DNA of 64,000 nt from an uncultured Lachnospiraceae bacterium (GTDB taxonomy: Bacteria > Bacillota > Clostridia > Lachnospirales > Lachnospiraceae), in the NCBI GenBank assembly GCA_910585215.1, contig CAJUDQ010000006.1, forward strand, positions 51,242 to 115,241, read 5' to 3'. A program made the translations under genes and the position numbers. Below, piece after piece: positions 26,324 through 35,544 of the stretch (position 1 is its first letter; every line of letters starts with the position of its first letter). The notes beneath the pieces were generated by a model. The model did no database searches, was not told where the DNA came from, and was given only the letters and a program-made list of their open reading frames with translations.

Positions 26324-28093
26324 TTAAACTCCCCGTTTTGCTTTTACCAGAGCATAGGCATATGTACAAATAAATGGATTCCCTGCACAGAAAATATGGA
26401 TTTCAAAAACCCCTTCCTTATGTGGTGCAGTATAAACACCTTCCTCTGAAATCTGTCCGCTTCCTGTTTCTGACATTTCATAGCACAGGCGGCATGGTTC
26501 CATATTGATAAATTTTACAGGGAAAAAGCAGGTATCTCCCGGCGCAAGCTGTATTGTCGGCTTTTCGGGTGCAATACAGGAACCCGCTTCCAATCCTCCA
26601 TTTTTGGAATCTGCCGATATCTGTATTGCGGACCATTTACAGCGCAATATCATTTTGTCATAATTTTTTAAAAAGCGAACTCCCCCAATAAAACTTCCTT
26701 TATCTTTTAGAATTTTTACTGCACATTCTATTACCGGTGCGTCATTTTTATCTTTACCGGAAAAAATACCGGAAGAACCATATACCACTGTGTCTATTTC
26801 ACAATTCATCAAAGCATCTTGTTCTCTATTTTCATATCCGATTTCCACATACACATCTCCTGTTCCAAGAGAGTGAATAATCTCTCCGCTGTAAAATAAT
26901 TCTCCTTTTTTTGCGCCTTTTCCAAGCGGAATTTCAAAGTGTCCCCCACTGCATAGCATGCTTTTGTCAACTGTATCCATGTCGCTTTTTGGCTGTATAG
27001 CTGTTTCCGTTTTTTCTGTGGAAGGATACATTGCATAATAGCTGAGATATTCATTTCTTACTGCTCCATCGGACGGCGCTTCAATATATTTTTTTGCCTT
27101 CTTTTCCTCAATCCTCTGAATAATCCCTCCATTTTCTGTTCTCTGAAAAACAATATCAGCAAGCTTTACAAAATCCGTCTGTTTTGTCATAATACGCATT
27201 TCCAGGCTTGTTTTTGCAAGTTCTCTGTCCACAAGCTTCCGTGGGTTAATATCTGCCACAATCAATGTCAGAAAAAAATTGGTTTCCGTCTCTATCGTTT
27301 GTCCGTTTAAACATGCTTTTGTTGAATCCGGTTTTAGAATGATTTTAGCCTCCTCTGAGGGAAGATTCTGTGCCTGAACCCAGAGTTCCAAAACTGTACT
27401 CTCTCCCTTTTCCAGACGATTATCCTCAAGACGGATTTCTGCTTCATGTTTTCCATCCGCAGTCAAAAACAGAGGCATTTGCAAAACTGCCTGATAAAAA
27501 AATTCAGTTTGATTTCGGGAATGTTTTGTCAAAATCAAAAGTATCTTAAATAATTTTCCCATACAAACTACAGCCGGAACAGATATCTCCAGTGTATAAT
27601 CTTTTGTATGTATAAGTTCTCCCTTTAATAAAAATTCAGATTCCAGCAAAAATCCGGTATCCAGTTTTTCTCTGTCTATCAGATACAGTTCAAAAAGCTC
27701 ATCTATATGATTAAATTCATTTTCATTCCCTTCTTTTGAAGGGACATAAACATTATGTACTGCCTCCTCTGCATATTGAATACAGAGTGAGGCTTCATTT
27801 GTCTCCAGCTCGTCATATCCCTTGACGGCAGATAACTTTTTAATCACTGTATTATCTACCACGATTTCCCGCCCACTGGCATCGATAGCAGCTCCACTTT
27901 CCACCATCAGAGAAAGGTCATCAAGATTATAGACACCAAGACCACATACAATACCGCTTCCAAACATCATCTGATTGATAAATCTGCGCTTATTGTTCTG
28001 ATAGGTCTGTTCAATCAGAAAATCAGAAGAAGACAACATTTTTCCACTGTAATACCGATTGCGTTCAAACGGAAGTATTTGATTATTTTTCAC
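26324..28093 (-). CDS. CIS-associated protein of unknown function
   Basis: 589 residues from a GTG start with GAGGTG upstream. The N-terminus (FERNRYYSGKMLSSSDF, then RRFINQMMFGSGIVCGLGV, then VESGAAIDASGREIVV) matches a family I recall from CIS loci of several phyla, always beside baseplate or ATPase genes; its role is unknown. The remainder is beta-rich, including a segment with IQLAPGDTCFFPVKFIN like an Ig-type fold near the C-terminus. No signal peptide or membrane span. A structural or baseplate-peripheral part is plausible; a fibre-like role cannot be ruled out. Confidence 0.75.
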   Translation of the reverse strand: MKNNQILPFERNRYYSGKMLSSSDFLIEQTYQNNKRRFINQMMFGSGIVCGLGVYNLDDLSLMVESGAAIDASGREIVVDNTVIKKLSAVKGYDELETNEASLCIQYAEEAVHNVYVPSKEGNENEFNHIDELFELYLIDREKLDTGFLLESEFLLKGELIHTKDYTLEISVPAVVCMGKLFKILLILTKHSRNQTEFFYQAVLQMPLFLTADGKHEAEIRLEDNRLEKGESTVLELWVQAQNLPSEEAKIILKPDSTKACLNGQTIETETNFFLTLIVADINPRKLVDRELAKTSLEMRIMTKQTDFVKLADIVFQRTENGGIIQRIEEKKAKKYIEAPSDGAVRNEYLSYYAMYPSTEKTETAIQPKSDMDTVDKSMLCSGGHFEIPLGKGAKKGELFYSGEIIHSLGTGDVYVEIGYENREQDALMNCEIDTVVYGSSGIFSGKDKNDAPVIECAVKILKDKGSFIGGVRFLKNYDKMILRCKWSAIQISADSKNGGLEAGSCIAPEKPTIQLAPGDTCFFPVKFINMEPCRLCYEMSETGSGQISEEGVYTAPHKEGVFEIHIFCAGNPFICTYAYALVKAKRGV

Positions 28094-28097
28094 TGTA

Positions 28098-28829
28098 TCA
28101 CCTCATTTGCTGTAAAATTACGGTTTCATAACATCCGTCCTGTCCCATTTCTATCTTGCAGATACGCTGACTTTCCGGAACACTTTCAAATCCCCTGAAA
28201 ACAGCAAAAAACTCTCCTGTTTCATCTGCCGAAACCGAAATACTTCTGTAAATCATGGTATGACGGACGGGATATTCATATTTCAAAGGAACAGAAAGTT
28301 GATATTCATGACTGCTTTCGAGTTCTGCACACATTTCTCCCAGTACAAGATTTTCATAACATCCGTTTTCTGTATTTTGAATACGAAGCTTCTGTCCTTC
28401 TACTGTGCTATGCAAAGAATGACAGAGACACACAGAGCCATCATATGGATTCAATCCGCGCAGCAGCCTGCACTGTGAAGAATAGTCAAAGTAAACGGTT
28501 ATCTGCTGTCCCTGTAAAGCCCTTCCTGAAAGAGAAACCATTCGCGACGCCCGTTCATTGTTTTTTGAAGGCATCATCCATAACCTGTGCACCGTTTCTC
28601 TTTCATCTTTACAAAGAAAAAATTTCTGTGTCTGATATCCCTCTGCCTCAACCGTTATGATATCCTCTTTCTCGGAGTCCAAAAGAAAGAGATAAATTCC
28701 ATTTCCTTTATAAATTGCCGGAGTTCCTTTGCTGTTATATACCCGAAACAGATTCTGTACAGCAATTCTTCCGGTGATTTCATCGTATAAAAGCAAAATA
28801 CATTTTATTGTCTGATAAATGCTTCTCAA
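28098..28829 (-). CDS. Beta-rich protein of unknown function in the CIS operon
   Basis: 243 residues from a TTG start that overlaps the stop of the DUF4255 gene (TTGA) and has GGGGG upstream. The first 85 residues, which include GIYLFLLDSEKEDIITVEAEGYQ, resemble a carboxypeptidase regulatory-like/transthyretin-type fold; the rest is beta-rich with no motif I recognise. No signal peptide. Its place between DUF4255 and the 589-residue protein makes it a likely accessory structural part. Confidence 0.65.
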   Translation of the reverse strand: MRSIYQTIKCILLLYDEITGRIAVQNLFRVYNSKGTPAIYKGNGIYLFLLDSEKEDIITVEAEGYQTQKFFLCKDERETVHRLWMMPSKNNERASRMVSLSGRALQGQQITVYFDYSSQCRLLRGLNPYDGSVCLCHSLHSTVEGQKLRIQNTENGCYENLVLGEMCAELESSHEYQLSVPLKYEYPVRHTMIYRSISVSADETGEFFAVFRGFESVPESQRICKIEMGQDGCYETVILQQMR

Positions 28830-29452
28830 ACTGTTTCCCCCTTCTGTGTCATATTCCCTTGTGACATATTTCCTTGTGACATATTACTTTGTGCCACATT
28901 AATCTGCGCCTGTTTTACTCTGATAACTTCCTTCTTTCTTGCCGAATCAATAGAAACAGGAGAAACCTTATAAAAAATAGAAGTTTTATAAGGAACATTC
29001 GGAAAATTCCATATTTTTGATTTCTGCTCTGCATCTAACCGCAGCATTTCAATTCTTAAATCCACTCCATTCATATCTCCAGGGTCTATATCATCAATGG
29101 AAATCAAAGGATAATCATGAAAATACTGAATCACTCTGCCAAGAATCCTCTCCTCTGAGCTCATACGAAACCGAACATCTCCGGCAGTATATGCAGTGAC
29201 CATATAATACAAATTTAAAAAAATAGGAGGGTACTGCATCTTGTTCATTCCGCTGATAACCGCACTGCTGCGTCGTATTTCTTCACTTTCTCTGATGTCA
29301 AACAGAAAAAGTCCGAGTGTCACATCACTTTTATCTGCGGGACTGCACAGAGCAATTCCGTCTTTTGAAGATATAAACTCAGGAACAAACTCCTTCTTTA
29401 ACAGTCCTATCAGCTTTTCACTTACATCCGCAATAATTGTATAATCTGCCAT
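28826..29452 (-). CDS. DUF4255 (Pvc16-N-like) tail terminator protein
   Basis: 208 residues. The N-terminal 180 have the DUF4255 pattern: YTIIADVSEKLIGLLKKE, VTLGLFLFDIRESEEIRR, LYYMVTAYTAG..RILGRVIQYFHD. In Afp/PVC the homologue (Afp16/Pvc16) caps the end of the sheath and tube. The last 25 residues contain three repeats of Asn-Met-Ser/Thr-Gln-Gly type and are probably disordered. It lies directly after the AAA+ ATPase gene, as in other CIS loci, but the pair is at the promoter end here rather than at the far end of the operon. Confidence 0.88.
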   Translation of the reverse strand: MADYTIIADVSEKLIGLLKKEFVPEFISSKDGIALCSPADKSDVTLGLFLFDIRESEEIRRSSAVISGMNKMQYPPIFLNLYYMVTAYTAGDVRFRMSSEERILGRVIQYFHDYPLISIDDIDPGDMNGVDLRIEMLRLDAEQKSKIWNFPNVPYKTSIFYKVSPVSIDSARKKEVIRVKQAQINVAQSNMSQGNMSQGNMTQKGETV

Positions 29453-29460
29453 ACGCTATT

Positions 29461-31479
29461 TTAAAGCTCCTTTTCTTCCTCATAAAAATAATAGGCATAT
29501 TTTTCAAAATCCTGTGGTTTTAACACTTTGCCAAGCTTAAAATATTCGTTGCAAACAGCAGACAAAACATGCTTCATGCCTACGCCGTTTCCTTCCTTTG
29601 CTCCTGAAAAAACCGCATTTAAAATAATATTTTTAATATATCCTCCTGACAGCTCAACACGCTCCGCCAAATAATCAAAATCAATGTCTCTCAATGGTAC
29701 TTCCTGTGAAAAGCCGCTTTGCCAGATTTTTTTTCTTAGCTGTACATCTGGCAGCTTAAATTCCAATACATATTTCATACGTCTCATAAATGCTTCATCA
29801 ATATTGTTCCGAAAATTGGTAGCCAGAAGAATAATTCCGTCATATTGTTCAATTCTCTGCAAAATATAAGAAACCTCTGTATTTGCATATCGGTCTTTTG
29901 TTTCTTTTACCTCTGTTCTCTTTCCAAAAATCGCATCTGCTTCGTCAAAAAATAAAATGACATTGCTTCTCTGTGCATAGGTAAAAATTTCTTCCAGACG
30001 CTTTTCAGTTTCTCCAATATACTTATCCACTACCTGAGATAAGTCAATCTGATAAAGAGGCATTTTCAGCTCATGGGACAAAACATGCGCTGCCATAGTC
30101 TTTCCTGTTCCCGGAGGACCATAAAACAAGGCGGTTACATTTTTTCCATAGGAATATTTTGCTTTCATATTCCATGTATGATAAACCCTGTGCTCGCAGC
30201 GGATATAGGCACAGATATTCTCAAGTATCTTCTTTTTTTGCTGTTCGAGCTTTAAGTCCTCCATTGTATAAAAAGATGAAATTTTATGCAGGCTTCCTTT
30301 TTTTGGTCGACAATGTACATTGCTGCAAAGCTCTGCTATCAACTTGTCTTTTTCCTGATTTGTCATACAGCTTTGATAAAGATATGTTAAACCATGAAAC
30401 ACCTTTTCCATATCTCCTGGATTCAGACGATATTTTACGCCATATTGCTCACAGTCCAGCTCCATTTGATGTTCCAAAGCAAAACTTTTCCACAGTAAGA
30501 TTCTTTCCTGACTGTCGCAGGGTGGAAAAATAATCTTTTGAACGGGATACTTTATATATGGGATAAGTTCTGTATCCTCTTCCGTACAGATACAAATCGG
30601 AGTAAAAAATGGGGGTTTCAGACAATAAGAAAGAAATCTTTCTCTCTCCTCTCTTTCCATCAGAACACTGTCCAGATGATAATATGAAATGCCAAAATCA
30701 TAGAGCCTTGCTTCTCTCCATACCAGCCAGAGAAAATCTTTCAGTTCTTCACCTGCATCTGTTTTCAGTCTTTGATAAGAAACAAAAATCCATCCTGCTC
30801 CCTTTTTTTCAGCGACAAAACGCAAAAGAGCCTTTCTCCCTCTGCCTTCCTCTGCACATAATTGAATCACACTGTTTTTTATTGAAGCAGGAGAAAAGGA
30901 GATATCATGCAATATTTTTTCATAATGCTCTGCAGCAAAATATTTTTTATTTTGAAACCGATTTGGAAAATAGAATTCACAACTAGTTTTCAGACAATCC
31001 GGCAGAGAATCATCTCCTGCCAGATACAGAACAAGTCTCTCGTCTGCATAAAATTCACTGTATAAAAAATTCTCCATTTTCTGTTCCAGACAAAGATACT
31101 TTTTTAAGATATGATATTGTTTTTTGAGTTCAGAAAGTGTATAGATACTGCTTTCACCGGTAAGCTCAAGCGCCAGAGCCATAGTAACTGCCTGTCCGGT
31201 AATCCCCTTCAGCATATGATAAAATTCGGGGAAAAGATACTGAGCAACTGCCAAATGGAGAGCCAAAATCAATGTCTCTCCGGAAAGTTTTTGAAACAGG
31301 GTATTATAACGGTCCTGTTCTATATGATATTGATATGTTTGTTGTGTAACTTCTTCTGTAAATAGAATAGGGGTTTGTAATCTGTGAATAGAAACGCTTT
31401 CGTAAGAAAGCGCCTCGTCACCAAAATATAGAAATACCCTATCTATTACCCATCTTGAATATTCTTCTACTTTCTGCAT
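29461..31479 (-). CDS. CIS-associated AAA+ ATPase (Afp15-like)
   Basis: 672 residues. An N-terminal region of about 430 residues is followed by one AAA+ domain with Walker A GPPGTGKT (about 450), Walker B ILFFDEADAIFG (about 505) and sensor-1 type LLATNFRNNID. The last 90 residues look like the AAA+ lid helices. In Afp, PVC and other CIS this ATPase is needed for particle assembly, its exact task being unsettled. It is the first gene of the operon, about 80 bases downstream of a good promoter. Confidence 0.92.
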   Translation of the reverse strand: MQKVEEYSRWVIDRVFLYFGDEALSYESVSIHRLQTPILFTEEVTQQTYQYHIEQDRYNTLFQKLSGETLILALHLAVAQYLFPEFYHMLKGITGQAVTMALALELTGESSIYTLSELKKQYHILKKYLCLEQKMENFLYSEFYADERLVLYLAGDDSLPDCLKTSCEFYFPNRFQNKKYFAAEHYEKILHDISFSPASIKNSVIQLCAEEGRGRKALLRFVAEKKGAGWIFVSYQRLKTDAGEELKDFLWLVWREARLYDFGISYYHLDSVLMEREERERFLSYCLKPPFFTPICICTEEDTELIPYIKYPVQKIIFPPCDSQERILLWKSFALEHQMELDCEQYGVKYRLNPGDMEKVFHGLTYLYQSCMTNQEKDKLIAELCSNVHCRPKKGSLHKISSFYTMEDLKLEQQKKKILENICAYIRCEHRVYHTWNMKAKYSYGKNVTALFYGPPGTGKTMAAHVLSHELKMPLYQIDLSQVVDKYIGETEKRLEEIFTYAQRSNVILFFDEADAIFGKRTEVKETKDRYANTEVSYILQRIEQYDGIILLATNFRNNIDEAFMRRMKYVLEFKLPDVQLRKKIWQSGFSQEVPLRDIDFDYLAERVELSGGYIKNIILNAVFSGAKEGNGVGMKHVLSAVCNEYFKLGKVLKPQDFEKYAYYFYEEEKEL

Positions 31480-31556
31480 GGTTTTATCCCGTTTTTATCT
31501 CCAATATATAGTTATTGTTGTTCATACTTTTATTTTTAACGTGTCTAATTATGTCA

Positions 31557-31584
31557 ATTATAGCACTTTAAGATAGAAAAACAA
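31557..31584 (-). promoter_or_regulatory. Probable sigma-A promoter of the CIS operon
   Basis: On the minus strand: TTGTTT, 16 bases, then TGCTATAAT, an extended -10 element with a perfect TATAAT. It points to the AAA+ gene start at 31479, leaving a leader of about 70 bases. No other clear promoter occurs in the 156-base gap, and no strong intrinsic terminator separates it from the gene upstream, so readthrough from 31636 is possible. Confidence 0.6.
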
Positions 31585-31635
31585 TTGTATATGAAAAGAT
31601 TTTCCATTTTTTCATTACTATAAAGCAAAAACTTC

Positions 31636-32796
31636 CTACTTTAACGGAATTCCTTTTTTATCCTTCCAAAAAGAATGAAATTCTGCCTGTGCAATTTTTT
31701 TGTTTTTAAAAATTTCTGCCGCCACTTCTAAAATTTTTATTGGATTCCATGCAATAAAATCCAGATAGCAGCAGTAAATTCCACTTGCACCGCCAATAAA
31801 AGTAACTGCTTCCTCTCCGGCCTCCTTCAGTATTTCTACCTCCAACTGGTCACGGAAGTCAAGAATCTGTTTTCCCCTGTTTTCTCCTGTAAAACTTTCC
31901 ACAGAATAACTAAACGAACCAGCCATAATTCCATCCTGATAAAAAGAATCCATAATCCTACTTTCATTTTGCAAATATTCATTGATAATCGGTACACATC
32001 TTGTAATCCCTACAAAGACATCTTTACGCCAGCCAGCCTTTTTATTTTCATCCGGTTTTAATTCATAGGCTGTATAGGTTTCACAATATTTTTCGGCATC
32101 AAACATTTCCTCTGTATTTAAGTCAAACGTTTTCTGCATACAATCCAGAAGTTTGTTAAGAGGCAGACTGTTTTTATCTTTTGGCTGCTGTAATAATTCA
32201 AATCCGTCAATATATCTTATGGAAGGAATTTCTCCTATCGCTTGGTCCAGTAAAATACACATAAGCCAATAGGCATCGTTTTCATTTTCCTGTAAAAAAG
32301 CAACCAGCTTTTCACAATAAAGAAATAATTCTACTGTTTTATTTTCCTTCCATTCTGTCCATACCTGAACATCTTCCATACTGATATTCTGTCCAAACAT
32401 CTGAATGGAATATGCTTCATGAAAAGGACGCCGCCCTACAATAATATTCCAGCGCTCCAGTACCTCTTTTGGTGCATGCTTCTGAAAATAAACAAGTGGA
32501 AAAAGCTTTGCTCTGTCACCCTCCGCTGTTAAAATCAGCTCATATTTCTCTCCATTATAGCCCATTTCAAAGCAAATATCCTGAAATACAGGATGTAAAA
32601 GCGTAAGACATGTCTCTACCAGCTCGTCGCTGTTTTGTTTTTCATCTATTTTCTGTCTGAGAAGCGCTTCACCCTTTAAAAAAATCTGCCAGCCTTCTTT
32701 TACCCGTTCGCAGAAAGGATGTTCCATATCATTTCTATCTGACTGATTCCAGCCTTCTACATATTTTTTCAGCTTTTTTTCATTTATTTTATTCAT
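31636..32796 (-). CDS. Unrecognised protein, possibly an immunity-type protein
   Basis: 386 residues, acidic and aromatic-rich, no signal peptide or membrane span. A segment with KLFPLVYFQKHAPKEVLERW followed by NIIVGRRPF resembles a motif I have seen in uncharacterised bacterial proteins next to toxin/immunity genes; I cannot name the family. It begins 84 bases after the 332-residue gene and ends 156 bases before the CIS ATPase gene. The neighbouring SUKH gene suggests an immunity-type block, but the role of this gene is unknown. Confidence 0.55.
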   Translation of the reverse strand: MNKINEKKLKKYVEGWNQSDRNDMEHPFCERVKEGWQIFLKGEALLRQKIDEKQNSDELVETCLTLLHPVFQDICFEMGYNGEKYELILTAEGDRAKLFPLVYFQKHAPKEVLERWNIIVGRRPFHEAYSIQMFGQNISMEDVQVWTEWKENKTVELFLYCEKLVAFLQENENDAYWLMCILLDQAIGEIPSIRYIDGFELLQQPKDKNSLPLNKLLDCMQKTFDLNTEEMFDAEKYCETYTAYELKPDENKKAGWRKDVFVGITRCVPIINEYLQNESRIMDSFYQDGIMAGSFSYSVESFTGENRGKQILDFRDQLEVEILKEAGEEAVTFIGGASGIYCCYLDFIAWNPIKILEVAAEIFKNKKIAQAEFHSFWKDKKGIPLK

Positions 32797-32880
32797 ATTT
32801 ATCCTCCAGCCTTCATTTTTTATAGAAAAATTTTTTGTATTTCCTGTCGCACAGCTCTTAGAACAGTTAGGATTGTTTTA

Positions 32881-33879
32881 CTATACTAAATACATTTTCC
32901 GCTTCCATATATCATAGCTTTGCGACAATTCTTCCTCAAAAACATCCTGTACGATATGAGCAGCTTCTATGCTTTTTTTATATAAATTGCCATGCATACT
33001 GCCAGCAGCGGAATATTCCTTTATAAAAGGCTTTGCCCAGTTCCACAGCTCTTCTGCTCTGTCTGGATATCCGCATATCAGCTCCATACAATCCTCTAAA
33101 ATATATTTGAAAAGATTCCTTCTGTAAATTTCAGAAAATTTTGTCTGCTTTTTCATATCGGTCAGATTTTGATATGCTTTTTCATAATTTTTAAACTGTA
33201 TATCATAATGAATTAAATTTCTCCATTCTGAAATACTATCAAAATTCTTGCCATTTGAAAGTCTGATATCAAGAAGCTGTCTCAAAGGCTGTTCATTTTC
33301 TATTTCCCTGCCAATATTTTTGTTATAACAGGTCAGCGAATAAAGAGCCTGCTCATTCCACTCAGAAACATTTTCTTTCCAGCAGTCTACAAGTATTTCT
33401 GCATAATCAAAACACTTCATTTTCACAGCAATATCAATACAGTCTTCAATTTTATAATTATCCAAATTACTTTCCACTTCTATATCTGTGGTATACCCGC
33501 AGGCACAGTCAAAATTGGCATTTTTTGCTCTTTGAAACAGGCTTTGATATTTATTTTCACAATTATATTTCATCAAAAGACAGGTAAGTATCTCAAGACA
33601 GGTGCCAATTCCCTGAAAGGAATTGGTCTGCCTGTCTTTCAATTCTTCTTCAAACAGTCTTTTTACAATATCCTCACAGTCTGCTTTTTCAAATAAAATG
33701 TAATAGGCAAGTCTCAGACGGGATGTATAATTTTTGTCACAGATTCCATACTTCTCTGTCTGTTTCTGCTGATAGCATACTTCGAAATAATCGCCGTTTT
33801 TTACTTTTTGAAATAATTCCGACTGATTTTTTATACACTCTTTTACAGTCTCTCTATACAAAACGCTATCTTTCATCAT
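32881..33879 (-). CDS. Helical repeat protein of unknown function
   Basis: 332 residues, almost all predicted helix, with alternating aromatic and charged residues that look like degenerate TPR-type pairs (for example LRLAYYILFEKADCEDIVKR and YDIQFKNYEKAYQNLTDM). Cysteine content is high (about 15). No motif, signal peptide or membrane span. Belongs to the AT-rich accessory block; probably cotranscribed with its neighbours. Function not recognised. Confidence 0.6.
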   Translation of the reverse strand: MMKDSVLYRETVKECIKNQSELFQKVKNGDYFEVCYQQKQTEKYGICDKNYTSRLRLAYYILFEKADCEDIVKRLFEEELKDRQTNSFQGIGTCLEILTCLLMKYNCENKYQSLFQRAKNANFDCACGYTTDIEVESNLDNYKIEDCIDIAVKMKCFDYAEILVDCWKENVSEWNEQALYSLTCYNKNIGREIENEQPLRQLLDIRLSNGKNFDSISEWRNLIHYDIQFKNYEKAYQNLTDMKKQTKFSEIYRRNLFKYILEDCMELICGYPDRAEELWNWAKPFIKEYSAAGSMHGNLYKKSIEAAHIVQDVFEEELSQSYDIWKRKMYLV

Positions 33880-33938
33880 TAAAAATTCTACTTTCCAAAA
33901 TCATTTTTCCATTATTTATAATACTGTTTTTTCACTTA

Positions 33939-35510
33939 TCATACCACTACCTCGTAAATCTCTTTTCCTTTATATTGATGAAGCTCCTGCGTATAATCCT
34001 CATGCATTTTTTCTCTTCCATTATAAAAATAAAATGTAATCAGATATCCTTTTTTCTGATGTCTGCTGTTCATAAAATCTGCAAAAGCTTCCAGCCTTTT
34101 TTCATTATATTTTCTGTTATACCACAGCTTTAATTCTACGATAAATTTATCTTCCCCGTAAAAGATTACAAGATTCATTCTGTTATCATCACGGGTAGAT
34201 GGTTCCACTATATAATATCCGATTTTATTAATTACCGGTTTTATAAAACATAAAAACAGTAATCTTCCATGACGCTCCAGAAATTCCTTATCCTCATTTC
34301 TGTATTCTTCTTTCATTAATTCCTGAAATTTATTTAGAATCTTTTTCATATTTAAATGTCCGTTTTCCACAAAATTTCCCTGATTGTTTTTGATAATTGC
34401 TCCCTGCACTACCTGTTTTGCAATCATATAATTATACAGACATTCCTCAAAAATAAGATTGGACACTGCCAGCCTTCCACTAATATCCTTAAAAACTCCA
34501 AAATTAATTCCAAGATTCATCACAGGCTCCAAAGCATTGAAGCTTATACTTTTTCCGTTTAACAGCATATCTTTTATTAATCGAAAAAACTCCTTATTAT
34601 TTTCAAGCGTTTTGACCAGGTCATCAAACAGAGGATTTGTTCCTTTTAACATATCTCTGATTGCATATCTCACATCCTGCCTGCTCCAGCTTTTATTTTT
34701 TTCCCTGCCCGCCTGCTTTCTCTCATCTATTTTTCTGCTGATATAGCTGACCAGAAACGGATGACCGGAGGTATAATAATAAATTTCCTCCGCAATACTC
34801 TGCCGGTTCATACCGGTATCATGTTCCTGTTCATATTCCAAAAGCATGGATTCAATTTCCGATACGGAAAATGCCATATCTACAGTAAAATCTGCTGCAA
34901 CATTCCACGGAGCATTGTATTTTTTTTCTTCTTCCTGCCTTAAATGGAAATTTTTTACATGATACACTCCAGTCAAAATTACACTGTGAAAGGTCGGTAT
35001 TTTTATTCTTTGCAGGTACTTATTTCTAAGCATGCCAAGAAAGCTTAAAAACATCTGATTATCATTGCTCTTGTCCACTTCATCTATCATAAGAAGCACC
35101 CTTTTATCACACTCTATACAAAATTCAGAAATGTGTTTTGACAAACCATACATATGGGTTATTTCTTCTGTATCTTTCATCCATATACCTGATAATCTGG
35201 ATATTTCCGGCGTATATTCCATAATTTCCTCTACGCTGTGAATAAATCCACGAACAAATTCTGCTTCACTGGAAAAATATTCCTCACCAACTCCCTCAAA
35301 GCTGATATTTATCACATAATATTTTTCTTTCAGATATTCTTCCAGCAACGACAGCATGGTTGTTTTTCCATATTGTCTTATCCTGTTTATGGTAAAATAA
35401 TTTCCCTGATGAATCAATGCTTCAATCTGTTCCATTTTTTTTGATACATCGACCATATAATGCTGACTTGGAATGCATATTCCGGTAGTATTAAAATACT
35501 TCATCTGCAT
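33939..35510 (-). CDS. AAA-like ATPase with C-terminal PD-(D/E)XK nuclease-like domain
   Basis: 523 residues. The start (FNTTGICIPSQHYMVDVSKK) and a degenerate P-loop (NRIRQYGKTTML, near residue 43) plus Walker B VLLMIDEVDKS are typical of a family of ATPases common in Lachnospiraceae and Bacteroidetes. The C-terminal 90 residues contain GEDKFIVELKLWYN, the D...ExK core of PD-(D/E)XK nucleases, followed by KKGYLITFYFYNG. Such proteins are abundant, mobile-like genes of unknown role; defence has been suggested. The P-loop lacks the first glycine, a usual feature of this family. Confidence 0.8.
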   Translation of the reverse strand: MQMKYFNTTGICIPSQHYMVDVSKKMEQIEALIHQGNYFTINRIRQYGKTTMLSLLEEYLKEKYYVINISFEGVGEEYFSSEAEFVRGFIHSVEEIMEYTPEISRLSGIWMKDTEEITHMYGLSKHISEFCIECDKRVLLMIDEVDKSNDNQMFLSFLGMLRNKYLQRIKIPTFHSVILTGVYHVKNFHLRQEEEKKYNAPWNVAADFTVDMAFSVSEIESMLLEYEQEHDTGMNRQSIAEEIYYYTSGHPFLVSYISRKIDERKQAGREKNKSWSRQDVRYAIRDMLKGTNPLFDDLVKTLENNKEFFRLIKDMLLNGKSISFNALEPVMNLGINFGVFKDISGRLAVSNLIFEECLYNYMIAKQVVQGAIIKNNQGNFVENGHLNMKKILNKFQELMKEEYRNEDKEFLERHGRLLFLCFIKPVINKIGYYIVEPSTRDDNRMNLVIFYGEDKFIVELKLWYNRKYNEKRLEAFADFMNSRHQKKGYLITFYFYNGREKMHEDYTQELHQYKGKEIYEVVV

Positions 35511-35544
35511 ACCTCTTTTATCTGCACATTTTCTCTATTGTTTT

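Noticed and set aside
28850..28890. Short repeat in the DUF4255 gene as a mobile element
   Set aside because: It is a three-copy in-frame 18-bp repeat encoding Asn-Met-Ser/Thr-Gln units, with no element features.
3078..31479. Prophage or R-type tailocin (diffocin-like)
   Set aside because: No terminase, portal, capsid, integrase, holin or endolysin, while the AAA+ ATPase, DUF4255 and duplicated tube and adaptor genes point to the CIS group.
3078..31479. Type VI secretion system
   Set aside because: None of the TssJ/TssL/TssM membrane core or ClpV genes is seen, and the baseplate and adaptor genes are of the Afp type.
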